Of a stretch of 64,000 nt of DNA, positions 27,457 through 36,381 are shown one piece after another. The translations under genes and the position numbers were made by a program. The stretch comes from an uncultured Nioella sp. Lineage in GTDB: Bacteria > Pseudomonadota > Alphaproteobacteria > Rhodobacterales > Rhodobacteraceae. The DNA lies in the NCBI GenBank assembly GCA_947495575.1, contig CANLZL010000001.1, positions 868,001 through 932,000 on the forward strand. The letters run 5' to 3'. The notes under the pieces are model-generated. The model saw nothing but the letters and a program-made list of their open reading frames with translations, did no database searches and had not been told where the DNA came from. How positions within the stretch are numbered: the first letter of the stretch is position 1; the number at the start of each line of letters is the position of its first letter.

Positions 27457-28676
27457 GGGGTCTCGTCAATAATCGCATCGGCCCGAAGTTCTGCCAGGAA
27501 CCCCGCTGCATAGCTCTCCAGACGCTGCTGGAATAGGGCTTGGCGCACTTCTTCGCGCCCCCCTTCTGGCAGTTCGGTGGACCGCCCGCAAAGCATAAGG
27601 AAGAGCAAATCGGCGCCATTGTTTCGGGTCAAGTTGGTCGACACTTCATTGGCGTCCAGTCGGGTCAGCTCAACAGAGATATCGGCCGGAACATCAGCGA
27701 TTGGAAGCGAGACAATCTCGAACCCACCGGGGCGGACGCCGTAAAGATCGTCACATGTATCCAGATCATCGCGCAGGTCCTGCGCCTCGGCCAATGCCGC
27801 GTCGCTCTGGCCGCCCGGGATCGGGACAATGGCATATTCCACCGCGATCACGTCTGGCGTCACAAAGCCATTCTCATCCAGCCCGCGCAATTGGAAAATG
27901 CCGATGGCATTGCCCATCGGGATCGGATCAGTCACGCCGCCCACTTCCATCGGCAATAGCAGTGCTCGCAACTGTGGTGGCACTGTTGAAAGAGGGCGCC
28001 AGCCCAAGCCACCGCCATTGTTGCGAGATCCAGAGGCCGAGTATTGCCGCGCGGCTTGTGCAAAGGCGCCGATCGAGCCGTCCGTTGTTTCGGACAATCG
28101 TGTAATCAACGCGCGCGCCTCGTCGGCATTTGCCCCCTGTAGGGGCACAATCAGTTCGGCGAAGTTGATTTGCGCGCCACCCTCGGTGGCCGACAGGGTC
28201 AACGCGCGGTCGATCTCATCTTCGCTGACTTGTGCGCGCGGTCCAAACCGACTGCGAACGATATTTCGCCATGTAATCCCGGAGGCCACAAAATCGCGGA
28301 ACGTTTCAAGCGCAATCCCTTCGTTTTGCAAGGCAGCGGCCATTGCATCGACCGACAAATTGGCGCGGGCGGCAAATTCTTCCATGCCTTCTTCGACCTG
28401 CTCCAGCGTTGCGGTCAGGCCAAGACGTTCGCCAGCCTGGCGCTGCAAACGCTCGTCAATCAGCCTTTCGCGCGCAAGTTCCGGCAAGTTGCCCGGCGCG
28501 TTAAGAACTTCCAAAAAACGAATTCTCTGGTCGATCTCATAATAGGTGACGATGCTGTCATTCACTTCGACGGCTGCCGAAAACGGGCTTTGCGCCGCGG
28601 CTGGCAACGGCATCATCAGTGCGGCCATGGCTGCAAGGGCCGTCAGAATTCTGGGTCGGTCTGCTCTGATCGTCAT
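27453..28676 (-). CDS. surA: SurA-like periplasmic chaperone/peptidyl-prolyl isomerase
   Basis: A 407-residue secreted protein with a Sec signal peptide (ILTALAAMAALMMPLPAAAQ, cleavage near residue 28). An N-terminal chaperone domain (VNDSIVTYYEIDQRIRF, RERLIDERLQRQAGERLGL) is followed by one parvulin-like domain (about 180-290) with SASGSRNNGGGLGWRPLSTV. SurA carries unfolded outer membrane proteins such as LptD, the gene just upstream. The start at 28676 was chosen because the signal peptide begins directly after it. Only one rotamase domain is clear, as in many alphaproteobacteria, against two in E. coli. Confidence 0.88.
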   Translation of the reverse strand: MTIRADRPRILTALAAMAALMMPLPAAAQSPFSAAVEVNDSIVTYYEIDQRIRFLEVLNAPGNLPELARERLIDERLQRQAGERLGLTATLEQVEEGMEEFAARANLSVDAMAAALQNEGIALETFRDFVASGITWRNIVRSRFGPRAQVSEDEIDRALTLSATEGGAQINFAELIVPLQGANADEARALITRLSETTDGSIGAFAQAARQYSASGSRNNGGGLGWRPLSTVPPQLRALLLPMEVGGVTDPIPMGNAIGIFQLRGLDENGFVTPDVIAVEYAIVPIPGGQSDAALAEAQDLRDDLDTCDDLYGVRPGGFEIVSLPIADVPADISVELTRLDANEVSTNLTRNNGADLLFLMLCGRSTELPEGGREEVRQALFQQRLESYAAGFLAELRADAIIDETP

Positions 28677-28713
28677 GGTCGTTTCCGTTCTTCTTCGGTC
28701 CGGCTTTGCGGTC

Positions 28714-30846
28714 TTAATGGCAGGTTCGGTCGTAGCTGCGTCCGTCGCGTGTGGCCCCAAACCCGTTCAGGGCTACTGTTAACCCAAATTCGGTGGCCGC
28801 GTCCAACGTAGCGGAGGTGGTAAAGCGACGCGAGAGGGAAAACTCAACATCGACGCATTCAGTGGCATAGGTCACGGCCAAACCGGCACGCGTTGGTTCA
28901 TTGGCCTCGAAATCATAGCGCCAATCGACCTGTGCGCCCCAGGCATTGTCGAAATCATAGGCGGCATCGAAGGCCCATTCGCCAATATCCTGTGGTCGAC
29001 CTTCGGCCGGATCGGCCTGCAACCAAGTGTAAGAGGAGGTCAGATCAACGCGCTCATTGGCCCAGTTCACCGCCAATTCATTTGATGTGACGTTGAAAGT
29101 CTCGCTGAACAGCGCTCGATTGATCACTTCAAGCCCGTGTCCCATTTCGAAACGCGCAGCGATCAGCCAGTCAGAATCGCGACTATCAAGGCCAGAGCCT
29201 GGGGTAAATTGTCCGAAATCGCGCTCGCGAAGGACGCGCCCGATGGTCAGGCCAAGGGACCATCCAAGCGGATCTTCGCGTGTATAGGACACCCCAAAGG
29301 CAAGGCGCGAGCCCAGTTCGTGCCCATCTGCCCCCGGGAAACGGTTGAGGGCGAACAGGTTGCCTTCGTCAAATTCCACAACGCCGCTGTCTTCGTTAGG
29401 CACAGTCGTTGTCGTACTGGGCGCCCATGCATACTGAACAATAGGTTCGATCACATGCGTGACCCCATTTGCCTGCGCGCGCGCCCATGGCCAGCGCAGC
29501 TCTGCCGCCACAAAGGGTGTTGACCGGGTCAGTTCGGAAGAGAAATTTGAATCTTCTCGCACATCGTAAATGTCACCCTGCCAATGGGCCTCGACCGCGC
29601 CCAGGAAGCCTCCGGGCAGAACCCAGTCGCGACGCCAATTGGCCTCCGCGCTCAAGCGGCTGACATCGCGACCGATGATATCTGCGGTTGAATCGCGATT
29701 GAGCGTTTCGGTTGACAGGCCAAGCGTTGCGATCCCCCCGACCCAAGCGGGTGCAAAACGGCGGGTGATTTCACCGCCGACCGTGTGATTGGGAAGCGTT
29801 GCGTTGTTATCGCCTTGCCGCAGAGAATGGTACCGGTTGGCCGAAAGCTCGATATACTCATCGCGCGAGGCCCGGCTGATGGTCGCAAAACTGTTCAGGA
29901 TATCTTCGTCGGAAAAGTCATAGGTCACCAGATAGGCCGGGTCGGAAACGGTTTGATATCCAAAATCCAATCTGAAATCGCGCGGCAGGTCGAACCAGCC
30001 TTCGGCAAACAGATAAGACCGGGTGCTATCGGTTGTCAGGTCATCCCAGCTGAGCGCGCCATTTGCCTCGATGAACCCATTGCGAAATGCGCGTCTTAAC
30101 CGGGCTTCGACCGTTTGACTGCCACCAAGGGTCAAATAGGGCGATACAGTCAGGTCAGTATGCGGTCCAAGAGTAAAGAAATAGGGCATACGAATGCCCA
30201 CACCCAATTGGTCATTGGCCCGAATTTCAGGGGTCAGGAATCCCGACGCGCGCTCCAGCGACGGGTCGGGTAGACGCAGGCGTGGGAAATAGGCGATGGG
30301 AATGCCAAGGGCACGGAACTGAGCCTCTTCAAAATAGAGCTGCTGTTCCAATTGATCATGCACAATCCGCCGGGCGCGAATTTGCCAAAGGGGCACAGGA
30401 TTATGCGCACAAACCTCGCAGGATGAGGCGACGGTTTGGTAAAGCTGGGTATATCGCCCATCAATCCGATTGATCTGAGTGGCCGCAATTTGTAGCTGGC
30501 GATCCAGGACAAGGCGAGCGGATTGTAGAACGCCATTTTGTAGATCCGAGGACAATTCGGCGAATTCGGCAAAAACGATGCTGCGGCCATTGGCTTCGGT
30601 CAGGGTTATGGGCCCTTCAACACGGATCTGATCAGTGCTGCCTTCATAGTGAACAGCGGTCGCGCGCATCGTTGTGTTATTGTAGAAGATTTCAACGTGA
30701 CCACTGGCCGAAACCGAGGTTGTCCCGCGGGAAAAGCGGATGTTATCCGCAATGAGCGTGGCCGCCGTTTGCGCGGATTGCGCAAAACCGGGGCCAGCCA
30801 AAATGGCGGTGCATAGGACGGCAATGGCAAGGAGTCGTCCCAACAT
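28714..30846 (-). CDS. lptD: LPS-assembly outer membrane protein LptD
   Basis: A 710-residue protein with a signal peptide (LLAIAVLCTAILAGPGFAQ). The N-terminal OstA/LptA-like jellyroll (about 30-130; IRFSRGTTSVSASGHVEIFY) precedes the Cys pair SSCEVC and the large beta-barrel (about 200-710) with LRLPDPSLERASGFLTPEIR. It inserts lipopolysaccharide into the outer leaflet of the outer membrane together with LptE. Its ATG overlaps the lptG stop as TGATG. The C-terminal part contains two Cys (in ECVD and RTCH) for the interdomain disulfides. Confidence 0.94.
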   Translation of the reverse strand: MLGRLLAIAVLCTAILAGPGFAQSAQTAATLIADNIRFSRGTTSVSASGHVEIFYNNTTMRATAVHYEGSTDQIRVEGPITLTEANGRSIVFAEFAELSSDLQNGVLQSARLVLDRQLQIAATQINRIDGRYTQLYQTVASSCEVCAHNPVPLWQIRARRIVHDQLEQQLYFEEAQFRALGIPIAYFPRLRLPDPSLERASGFLTPEIRANDQLGVGIRMPYFFTLGPHTDLTVSPYLTLGGSQTVEARLRRAFRNGFIEANGALSWDDLTTDSTRSYLFAEGWFDLPRDFRLDFGYQTVSDPAYLVTYDFSDEDILNSFATISRASRDEYIELSANRYHSLRQGDNNATLPNHTVGGEITRRFAPAWVGGIATLGLSTETLNRDSTADIIGRDVSRLSAEANWRRDWVLPGGFLGAVEAHWQGDIYDVREDSNFSSELTRSTPFVAAELRWPWARAQANGVTHVIEPIVQYAWAPSTTTTVPNEDSGVVEFDEGNLFALNRFPGADGHELGSRLAFGVSYTREDPLGWSLGLTIGRVLRERDFGQFTPGSGLDSRDSDWLIAARFEMGHGLEVINRALFSETFNVTSNELAVNWANERVDLTSSYTWLQADPAEGRPQDIGEWAFDAAYDFDNAWGAQVDWRYDFEANEPTRAGLAVTYATECVDVEFSLSRRFTTSATLDAATEFGLTVALNGFGATRDGRSYDRTCH

Positions 30847-31940
30847 CACCCGTCCTCCGTATGAAGGAGGAAGGCGAGCGACAATAGTATAGCGGCAAGC
30901 GGTGGTGCCCACGCCACCACGGCGACAGGCAACTGGCCTGTTTCGCCCAACACCTGCGCGAAGTTGCGCAAAAAATAGAATCCAAAGCCTGCCAGCAGCG
31001 CAAACAATACCATCATCCCCGTTTTCCCAAACCGGGTATGCCGCATTGTGAAGCTCGCGCCAATCAAAACCATTGCTGCCAGCATGAGGGGATTGGACAA
31101 TTCGACCATCAGCCAAACACGATGTTGCAAAGCGGCGAACCCAGCATCGCGCATCTGGGAAATGAAATTGGGCAATTCATAAATCGGGACGGTTTCCGGT
31201 CGCCCGAAACTGTCGCGGATTTGGTCGCGAGTCAGGGTGGAGGGCAAAACAAAACTGGGATGGCTCGTTGCGCTGGCCTCTGGGTTGGTATCGCGCAGTG
31301 ACCAGCGCTTGGCCCCGGTCAAATCCCATGCGCCATCCCGCAAGACAGCGGCCTCGGCGTCGATCCGCGCTTGTGCCTGCCCGGATGGATCAAACACAAA
31401 AAAACTCGCTTCAAAAAGGGATGTGCCATCTGCATTGGCGCGGCTGGCCCGGATCACTGTTTGGCCAAAGGCGCTGCCCTGGCGCAGCCAAAGCCCGTCA
31501 CCCGAGACGGAAAGTGTGCGTTCCTCGCCGGTTTGGAAACGGGCAATTGAGACTTCATATTGCCGTTCGGTGGCTGCAACCAAAGGGTTGATCACCAGAA
31601 GCCCGACAATGCCGATGAGGACCGACACCACGACAGGAGAAAATGTCGATTTCAGCGCAGATCGGCCAGAGCCGCGAATGACCACCAATTCAGACGTTCG
31701 TGCCAAGGACAGGAACAGGATCAGTGTTGCCAAGATGATAAACAAGGGCAACATCACATAAAGCGCGCCGGGCAAATTCAGCAGGGTGAGCTGAAACGCC
31801 GCGCTCAGACCCGCGTCGGGGGTTCCGATTTCCCGCAATTGCTCGGCTAGATCAATCGGAACAAGAATGGCCATGAATATCGCAACGACGATCAGGAAGG
31901 ATCGCAGAAAGCGCCGGGCGATATAGAAATGCAGGATCAT
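30846..31940 (-). CDS. lptG: LPS export ABC permease LptG
   Basis: A 364-residue inner membrane permease of the YjgP/YjgQ family. Three membrane helices lie at the N-terminus (ILHFYIARRFLRSFLIVVA, GALYVMLPLFIILATLILF), a periplasmic jellyroll in the middle (about 125-260) and three helices at the C-terminus. With LptF and the ATPase LptB it extracts LPS from the inner membrane. It overlaps lptF as ATGA at 31940-31937. Confidence 0.92.
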   Translation of the reverse strand: MILHFYIARRFLRSFLIVVAIFMAILVPIDLAEQLREIGTPDAGLSAAFQLTLLNLPGALYVMLPLFIILATLILFLSLARTSELVVIRGSGRSALKSTFSPVVVSVLIGIVGLLVINPLVAATERQYEVSIARFQTGEERTLSVSGDGLWLRQGSAFGQTVIRASRANADGTSLFEASFFVFDPSGQAQARIDAEAAVLRDGAWDLTGAKRWSLRDTNPEASATSHPSFVLPSTLTRDQIRDSFGRPETVPIYELPNFISQMRDAGFAALQHRVWLMVELSNPLMLAAMVLIGASFTMRHTRFGKTGMMVLFALLAGFGFYFLRNFAQVLGETGQLPVAVVAWAPPLAAILLSLAFLLHTEDG

Positions 31941-33058
31941 GCGGCGGCCTGCCTGCGACGGGGACGATAGCCGCGCATTGCCATAAAAGTCATGAAAAAG
32001 GCCGTGCAGGCGGCAAGAACTGGCTGCAAATAGGCAAGAAACGCCATGCCATCTTGTCGCGATCCGATGGCCTCGGCCGCGTTCCACGTCATCTGAAGCG
32101 GAACGATCAGAAATATCGCCAGAATGATTTGGGGCCATATTCCAAACCGTGAGAATGCGCCAAGCATCAACGTGGCAGAGGCAATCACTGGTACGAACAG
32201 CACAAAGAGTGCGCGCGCAATGCGGTCATGGCCTTCAAATCTGAATTCGGCGACCGTTGATCCATGCGCCTCTATTATTGCTGGGGGCGCGGTCAGCAGC
32301 AACAGAGTCGACATCTCGCGCATATCCATGATCCGCGCGCCGGTGTCGGAAATCAGCCCGCCGATATCATAGGTGAAATCGTCAAATTCCACGATCGACA
32401 GGCGCCCGGATGTCAGTTGCACGGTTTGGGCAACGCCCTCGAACATCACCAGACGTGGTCCAACTTCGGATGAGATAAGTAAGGCCCGTTGTGCGGTGTA
32501 GGTGGTCTCGGAGTCGGGCTGCGACCGGTCTTGCAAAAAGATGTCCCTGAACTCCCCCAATTCAGAGATTTCACGGATATAAACCGTGACCCCATCGGTG
32601 GGATGGATGAATTCACCCTCGCGCAAGAATCTGCCGGTCAGGTCTTCGGCCACTTCGCGGGACCGCTCCATGAATTGCCCACGGGCGGCAGGAACCAGAA
32701 AATGCGCCAGAATCGCTATCAAAAGGGCGGCGATCAATCCAAAGACCCAGACAGGTCGTAAAAGCCGTTTGGCCGAGCAACCCGCGGTCTGCATCACCAC
32801 CAACTCGCTTTCCGAAATCATTCGGTTTGTGACGTAAATGGCCGCGACAAAGGCCGAGACAGGCAACACCAAAAGGATTGTCTGCGGCAGGGAAAGCGCT
32901 GAAAACTCTAGGAAAACCCGCAGGTTTTGGCCATCCGCAATCAACCTGTCAAACAGGCCCACTGCCCGGTTCACCCAATAGACAGAGACCAAAACAATGC
33001 TGAAAAAGCTGAAGAGCACCAAAAGCTGTGACAGGATATACCGGTCATAGCGGCCCAT
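31937..33058 (-). CDS. lptF: LPS export ABC permease LptF
   Basis: A 373-residue partner of LptG with the same layout: N-terminal helices (RYILSQLLVLFSFFSIVLVSV), a periplasmic domain (about 135-270) and C-terminal helices. MISESELVVMQTAGCSAKRLLRP is the coupling-helix region that meets LptB. The ATG at 33058 has AAGGGGG upstream and fits family N-termini, so the longer frame from 33139 was not used. It opens the lptF-lptG-lptD-surA-pdxA-rsmA operon; pepA diverges from it. Confidence 0.92.
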   Translation of the reverse strand: MGRYDRYILSQLLVLFSFFSIVLVSVYWVNRAVGLFDRLIADGQNLRVFLEFSALSLPQTILLVLPVSAFVAAIYVTNRMISESELVVMQTAGCSAKRLLRPVWVFGLIAALLIAILAHFLVPAARGQFMERSREVAEDLTGRFLREGEFIHPTDGVTVYIREISELGEFRDIFLQDRSQPDSETTYTAQRALLISSEVGPRLVMFEGVAQTVQLTSGRLSIVEFDDFTYDIGGLISDTGARIMDMREMSTLLLLTAPPAIIEAHGSTVAEFRFEGHDRIARALFVLFVPVIASATLMLGAFSRFGIWPQIILAIFLIVPLQMTWNAAEAIGSRQDGMAFLAYLQPVLAACTAFFMTFMAMRGYRPRRRQAAA

Positions 33059-33202
33059 CGGCGACGCCCCCTTAAATCTTCGTTTACAAACATCCCAGTC
33101 CCTTGGTTCTAAAACAAACATCGCCACAAGGACAGGCATATCTGGTCAAGCCTGCCTACTAGCCCTAGTGTCTATGGCAACTGTTCTTTCATGAGGCCGA
33201 AG

Positions 33203-34672
33203 ATGACAAACCCGATCGAGATTTCCTTCTCTGAAACCAATATCGACGTGTTCGCGGAAACCACAGGTGTGGTGGCCGTAACAGTCACGCCTGATGGCAA
33301 GTTGGACCCATCAGCGCGGCGGGTGAACAAGCTGACCCGTGGGGCTTTGGCGCGGGTGATCGAAAGTGATTCATGGGAAAAAGCCAAATCAGGCGATCTG
33401 ATCACTTTGGCTTACCCCACGGGGATGGAGGCAAAGTCTGTCAGCATCGTGAAGACAGAGCGGCGTCCACAAGTTGAGGTCGCGCGAAAGGCGGGCGCGG
33501 CGCTTGCGAAAGTGAAGGGCGACGATCCTTTGCTATTTGCCGCCGGAACACTGGGACGAGTGGAAGAGGCGGCCCTGGCTATCGCCCTGCGAAACTACGC
33601 GTTTACGGACCATAAAACAGACGAGAGCAAGATCCCCGGCGCCGTCGAAATCATGTGCTCGAAACCCGGAGAAGCCGCAGAGGCCTACGCCCCGAAAGCC
33701 GCTGTTGCCGAGGGGGTGTTTTTCACTCGTGATCTGGTGACAGAGCCTGCCAATGTGCTGACCACTACTGAATTTGCGAACCGTGTTTCAGCCTTGTCCG
33801 ACCTTGGTCTTGAGATCGAGATCTTGGAAGAAGATCAGATGGCCGAACTTGGGATGGATGCGTTGCTTGGCGTTGGCATTGGCTCCGAAAGCCCATCCAA
33901 AATTGCCATCATGAATTGGAAAGGCGGCGGCGACGAAGCGCCGCTGGCCCTTGTCGGGAAAGGCGTCGTCTTTGACACTGGTGGCATCAGCTTGAAACCG
34001 GCCGGTGGTATGGAAGATATGACCATGGATATGGGCGGCGCGGGCGTTGTGGCGGGCGTGATGAAGGCAATTGCCCTTCGCAAGGCCAAGGCGAATGTAG
34101 TTGGCCTGATCGGTCTGGTTGAAAACATGCCCGATGGGCGCGCGCAACGCCCGGGCGACGTTGTGAAATCCATGAAGGGCGACACCATCGAGGTCATCAA
34201 TACGGACGCCGAAGGGCGGTTGGTGCTCTGCGATGTGCTTTGGTACGCGCAGGAGACCTTTGCCCCGCGTGGCGTGATCGACCTGGCAACACTTACCGGC
34301 GCGATCATCATTGGACTTGGTCATGAAAACGCCGGCGTATTCTCCAACGATGACACATTGGCCAACCAATTCCTCAAAGCAGCGGATGCAGAGGGCGAAG
34401 GTGCATGGCGTATGCCGCTTGGCGCGGCCTATGACAAAATGCTGAAATCGCATGTCGCAGATATGAAGAATGTTGGTGGTCGGGCGGCAGGCTCGATCAC
34501 GGCAGCGCAATTTTTGCAGCGCTTTATCAAAGATGACATGCCGTGGATTCACCTCGATATCGCCGGTGTGGCCAGTGTGAAGTCTGAAACCGCATTGGCG
34601 CCGAAAGGGGCCACGGGCTGGGGTGTCATGACGCTGGACCGTTTGGTGCGTGACCTCTGCGAGGAAGAGTAA
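33203..34672 (+). CDS. pepA: Leucyl (cytosol) aminopeptidase
   Basis: A 489-residue M17 family metallopeptidase that removes N-terminal residues from peptides. The signature NTDAEGRLVL and the metal-binding VGKGVVFDTGGISLKPAGGM are intact, and the C-terminal MKNVGGRAAGSITAAQFL block is present. I chose the ATG at 33203, with GAGG seven bases before it, over one at 33191. It is followed by holC after 6 bases, a pairing seen across proteobacteria. Confidence 0.94.
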   Translation: MTNPIEISFSETNIDVFAETTGVVAVTVTPDGKLDPSARRVNKLTRGALARVIESDSWEKAKSGDLITLAYPTGMEAKSVSIVKTERRPQVEVARKAGAALAKVKGDDPLLFAAGTLGRVEEAALAIALRNYAFTDHKTDESKIPGAVEIMCSKPGEAAEAYAPKAAVAEGVFFTRDLVTEPANVLTTTEFANRVSALSDLGLEIEILEEDQMAELGMDALLGVGIGSESPSKIAIMNWKGGGDEAPLALVGKGVVFDTGGISLKPAGGMEDMTMDMGGAGVVAGVMKAIALRKAKANVVGLIGLVENMPDGRAQRPGDVVKSMKGDTIEVINTDAEGRLVLCDVLWYAQETFAPRGVIDLATLTGAIIIGLGHENAGVFSNDDTLANQFLKAADAEGEGAWRMPLGAAYDKMLKSHVADMKNVGGRAAGSITAAQFLQRFIKDDMPWIHLDIAGVASVKSETALAPKGATGWGVMTLDRLVRDLCEEE

Positions 34673-34678
34673 CCGCTT

Positions 34679-35146
34679 ATGGGCGCGGCCTATTTCTATC
34701 ATCTGACCCAATCGCGGCCCGAGGAGACCTTGCAGGTTCTCCTCGGGAAATCCCTCCAGGCCGGGTGGCGTGTCGCGGTGCGTGGCCGCTCGGATGCCTA
34801 TCTGGCGCGGTTGGATGAGATGTTGTGGTTGCGCCCAGAGGACGGGTTTCTGCCGCATGGCATAGCCGGTGGCGCACATGACGCGTCGCAACCGGTTCTA
34901 TTGACCGGTTCGACTGAATTACCAAATGAGGCCACCTGCGTGATGAGCGTCGAGGGGGCCGACGTCACGCCGGATGAGGTGCAGGCGCTTGATCGGGTTT
35001 GCGTCCTGTTTGACGGGCATGATCCAGATGCGATGCAAATCGCACGCGGGCAGTGGAAGACGCTCACCGAGGCGGGCTGTGCCGCGCAGTATTGGTCCGA
35101 GGAAAGTGGGTCGTGGCAGAAGAAGGCAGAAAGCCCTCAGGCGTGA
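34679..35146 (+). CDS. holC: DNA polymerase III chi subunit
   Basis: A 155-residue protein of the HolC family. YFYHLTQSRPEETLQVLLGKSLQAG, WRVAVRGRSDAYLARLDEMLW, GFLPHGIAGG and QPVLLT are the family blocks, and the C-terminal half keeps CVLFDGHDPDAMQIAR. Chi links the clamp loader to single-strand-binding protein at the replication fork. It follows pepA by six bases. The stop converges on the retropepsin-like gene nine bases away. Confidence 0.92.
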   Translation: MGAAYFYHLTQSRPEETLQVLLGKSLQAGWRVAVRGRSDAYLARLDEMLWLRPEDGFLPHGIAGGAHDASQPVLLTGSTELPNEATCVMSVEGADVTPDEVQALDRVCVLFDGHDPDAMQIARGQWKTLTEAGCAAQYWSEESGSWQKKAESPQA

Positions 35147-35155
35147 GTCCATCGT

Positions 35156-35737
35156 TCAACGCGATAGCACCATTCGGCCGTCTTCGATTGCGATACGGTC
35201 GAACCGGCTAAGGTAGGACATCCCCAGCAAGCTTTCATTCATCGGGCTGCCATTCACGACGGCTGAAACATTGCGGTCGGTGATGTCGCCCACTGCGACT
35301 TCGTTCAAACGTACCGTAGCTGTCTGCACCATCCCATTGGCCGTCATCGCGCGCCGATCATAGGTCAGTGAGCCAACGTCGATCCCGGCGCGGGACGCAT
35401 CCTGCGGCGTCAGCACGACATCGGTGGCCCCGGTATCGACCACAAACCGAACCGGGGCGCCGTTTAACTGAAGCGTCAGGTAGTAGTGCCCATCAAAATT
35501 CTGCGGGATCGAGATCTCACCAGTGCCCGCCACAACAGATTGACGGGTCAGAAACCGGGCTTCGATCTGCGGCCATTGATTTACGCCAACAACGCCCACC
35601 ACAATAATTGCAGCCCAGATCAGTCCATAGCGCGCCAATTGCCCAAGGCGCGCGAGGTTGGACGTCAATAAGGAGCCGACCAGCGCAACAGCCAGTAAGC
35701 CCAGATAGATCAGAGAAGGGAAATCGCCTTTATCCAT
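35156..35737 (-). CDS. Retropepsin-like aspartic protease, TIGR02281 type
   Basis: A 193-residue protein with two N-terminal membrane helices (LIYLGLLAVALVGSLLTSNL; LIWAAIIVVGVVGVNQW) and a C-terminal single-lobe aspartic protease domain (about 80-193). The active site reads RFVVDTGATDVVLT, followed by LLGMSYLSRF. Such proteins work as dimers on the periplasmic side of the inner membrane; natural substrates are unknown to me. It is the last gene in a minus-strand run after marC. Confidence 0.85.
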   Translation of the reverse strand: MDKGDFPSLIYLGLLAVALVGSLLTSNLARLGQLARYGLIWAAIIVVGVVGVNQWPQIEARFLTRQSVVAGTGEISIPQNFDGHYYLTLQLNGAPVRFVVDTGATDVVLTPQDASRAGIDVGSLTYDRRAMTANGMVQTATVRLNEVAVGDITDRNVSAVVNGSPMNESLLGMSYLSRFDRIAIEDGRMVLSR

Positions 35738-35763
35738 ATGCCTAATATAGGAAGGTTTTTGGT

Positions 35764-36381
35764 TCAGAACAGGCTGAGGTCATGCAACCCGTCAATCATG
35801 AATTGAATCGCAAGCGCGGCCAGCAACATCCCAAGGATGCGGGTGACAACATTAATGCCAACAGGGCCGAGCAATCTTTCCAACACCCCCGCCATCAAAA
35901 AGAGGATGAAGGCAACGATCAGCACCGCTGCCATTACCCCGTGGATCATCGCAATGCCCATGGCATCCTCGGCCTGCCCCGTGAGCAGGATCATAGTGGC
36001 CATTGCACCGGGGCCTGACAAAAGCGGCATGGCCAGCGGAAAGACGGAAGGATCATCTTCTGGTGGGGCCGTATCGGCCTGATCCTGACGCCGTTGCGAC
36101 CGACGCTCGAACAACATGTCGAGTGCTGTCAACAAAAGCAGGATGCCACCGGCGATGCGGAAGGCGGGCAGGGATATCCCGAGGAAATCCAGCACGCCTT
36201 CGCCTGCCAGACCAAAGATCGTCAGCAAGGCAAAGGCGACAAGGCAGGCCCTCACAGCAATCGATCGGCGTGCTGCGGCGCTGTTGCCTGCGGTCAACGC
36301 AATAAATAGCGGTGCCAAACCGATTGGGTCGATCACCACGAACAATGCCACAAAGGCCGTGATCAAATCGGGCAGGGTCAT
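35764..36381 (-). CDS. MarC-family integral membrane protein
   Basis: A 205-residue protein with six hydrophobic segments. The family motif ALFVVIDPIGLAPLFIALT opens the protein, and the second half repeats it as FPLAMPLLSGPGAMATMILL. MarC proteins have no settled transport role. It overlaps the ABC-F gene upstream as ATGA at 36381-36378, so both are translated from one message. Confidence 0.9.
   Translation of the reverse strand: MTLPDLITAFVALFVVIDPIGLAPLFIALTAGNSAAARRSIAVRACLVAFALLTIFGLAGEGVLDFLGISLPAFRIAGGILLLLTALDMLFERRSQRRQDQADTAPPEDDPSVFPLAMPLLSGPGAMATMILLTGQAEDAMGIAMIHGVMAAVLIVAFILFLMAGVLERLLGPVGINVVTRILGMLLAALAIQFMIDGLHDLSLF

Noticed and set aside
33788-34891. 367-codon open frame on the minus strand
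   Set aside because: It is the antisense of pepA and holC, both with complete family motifs.
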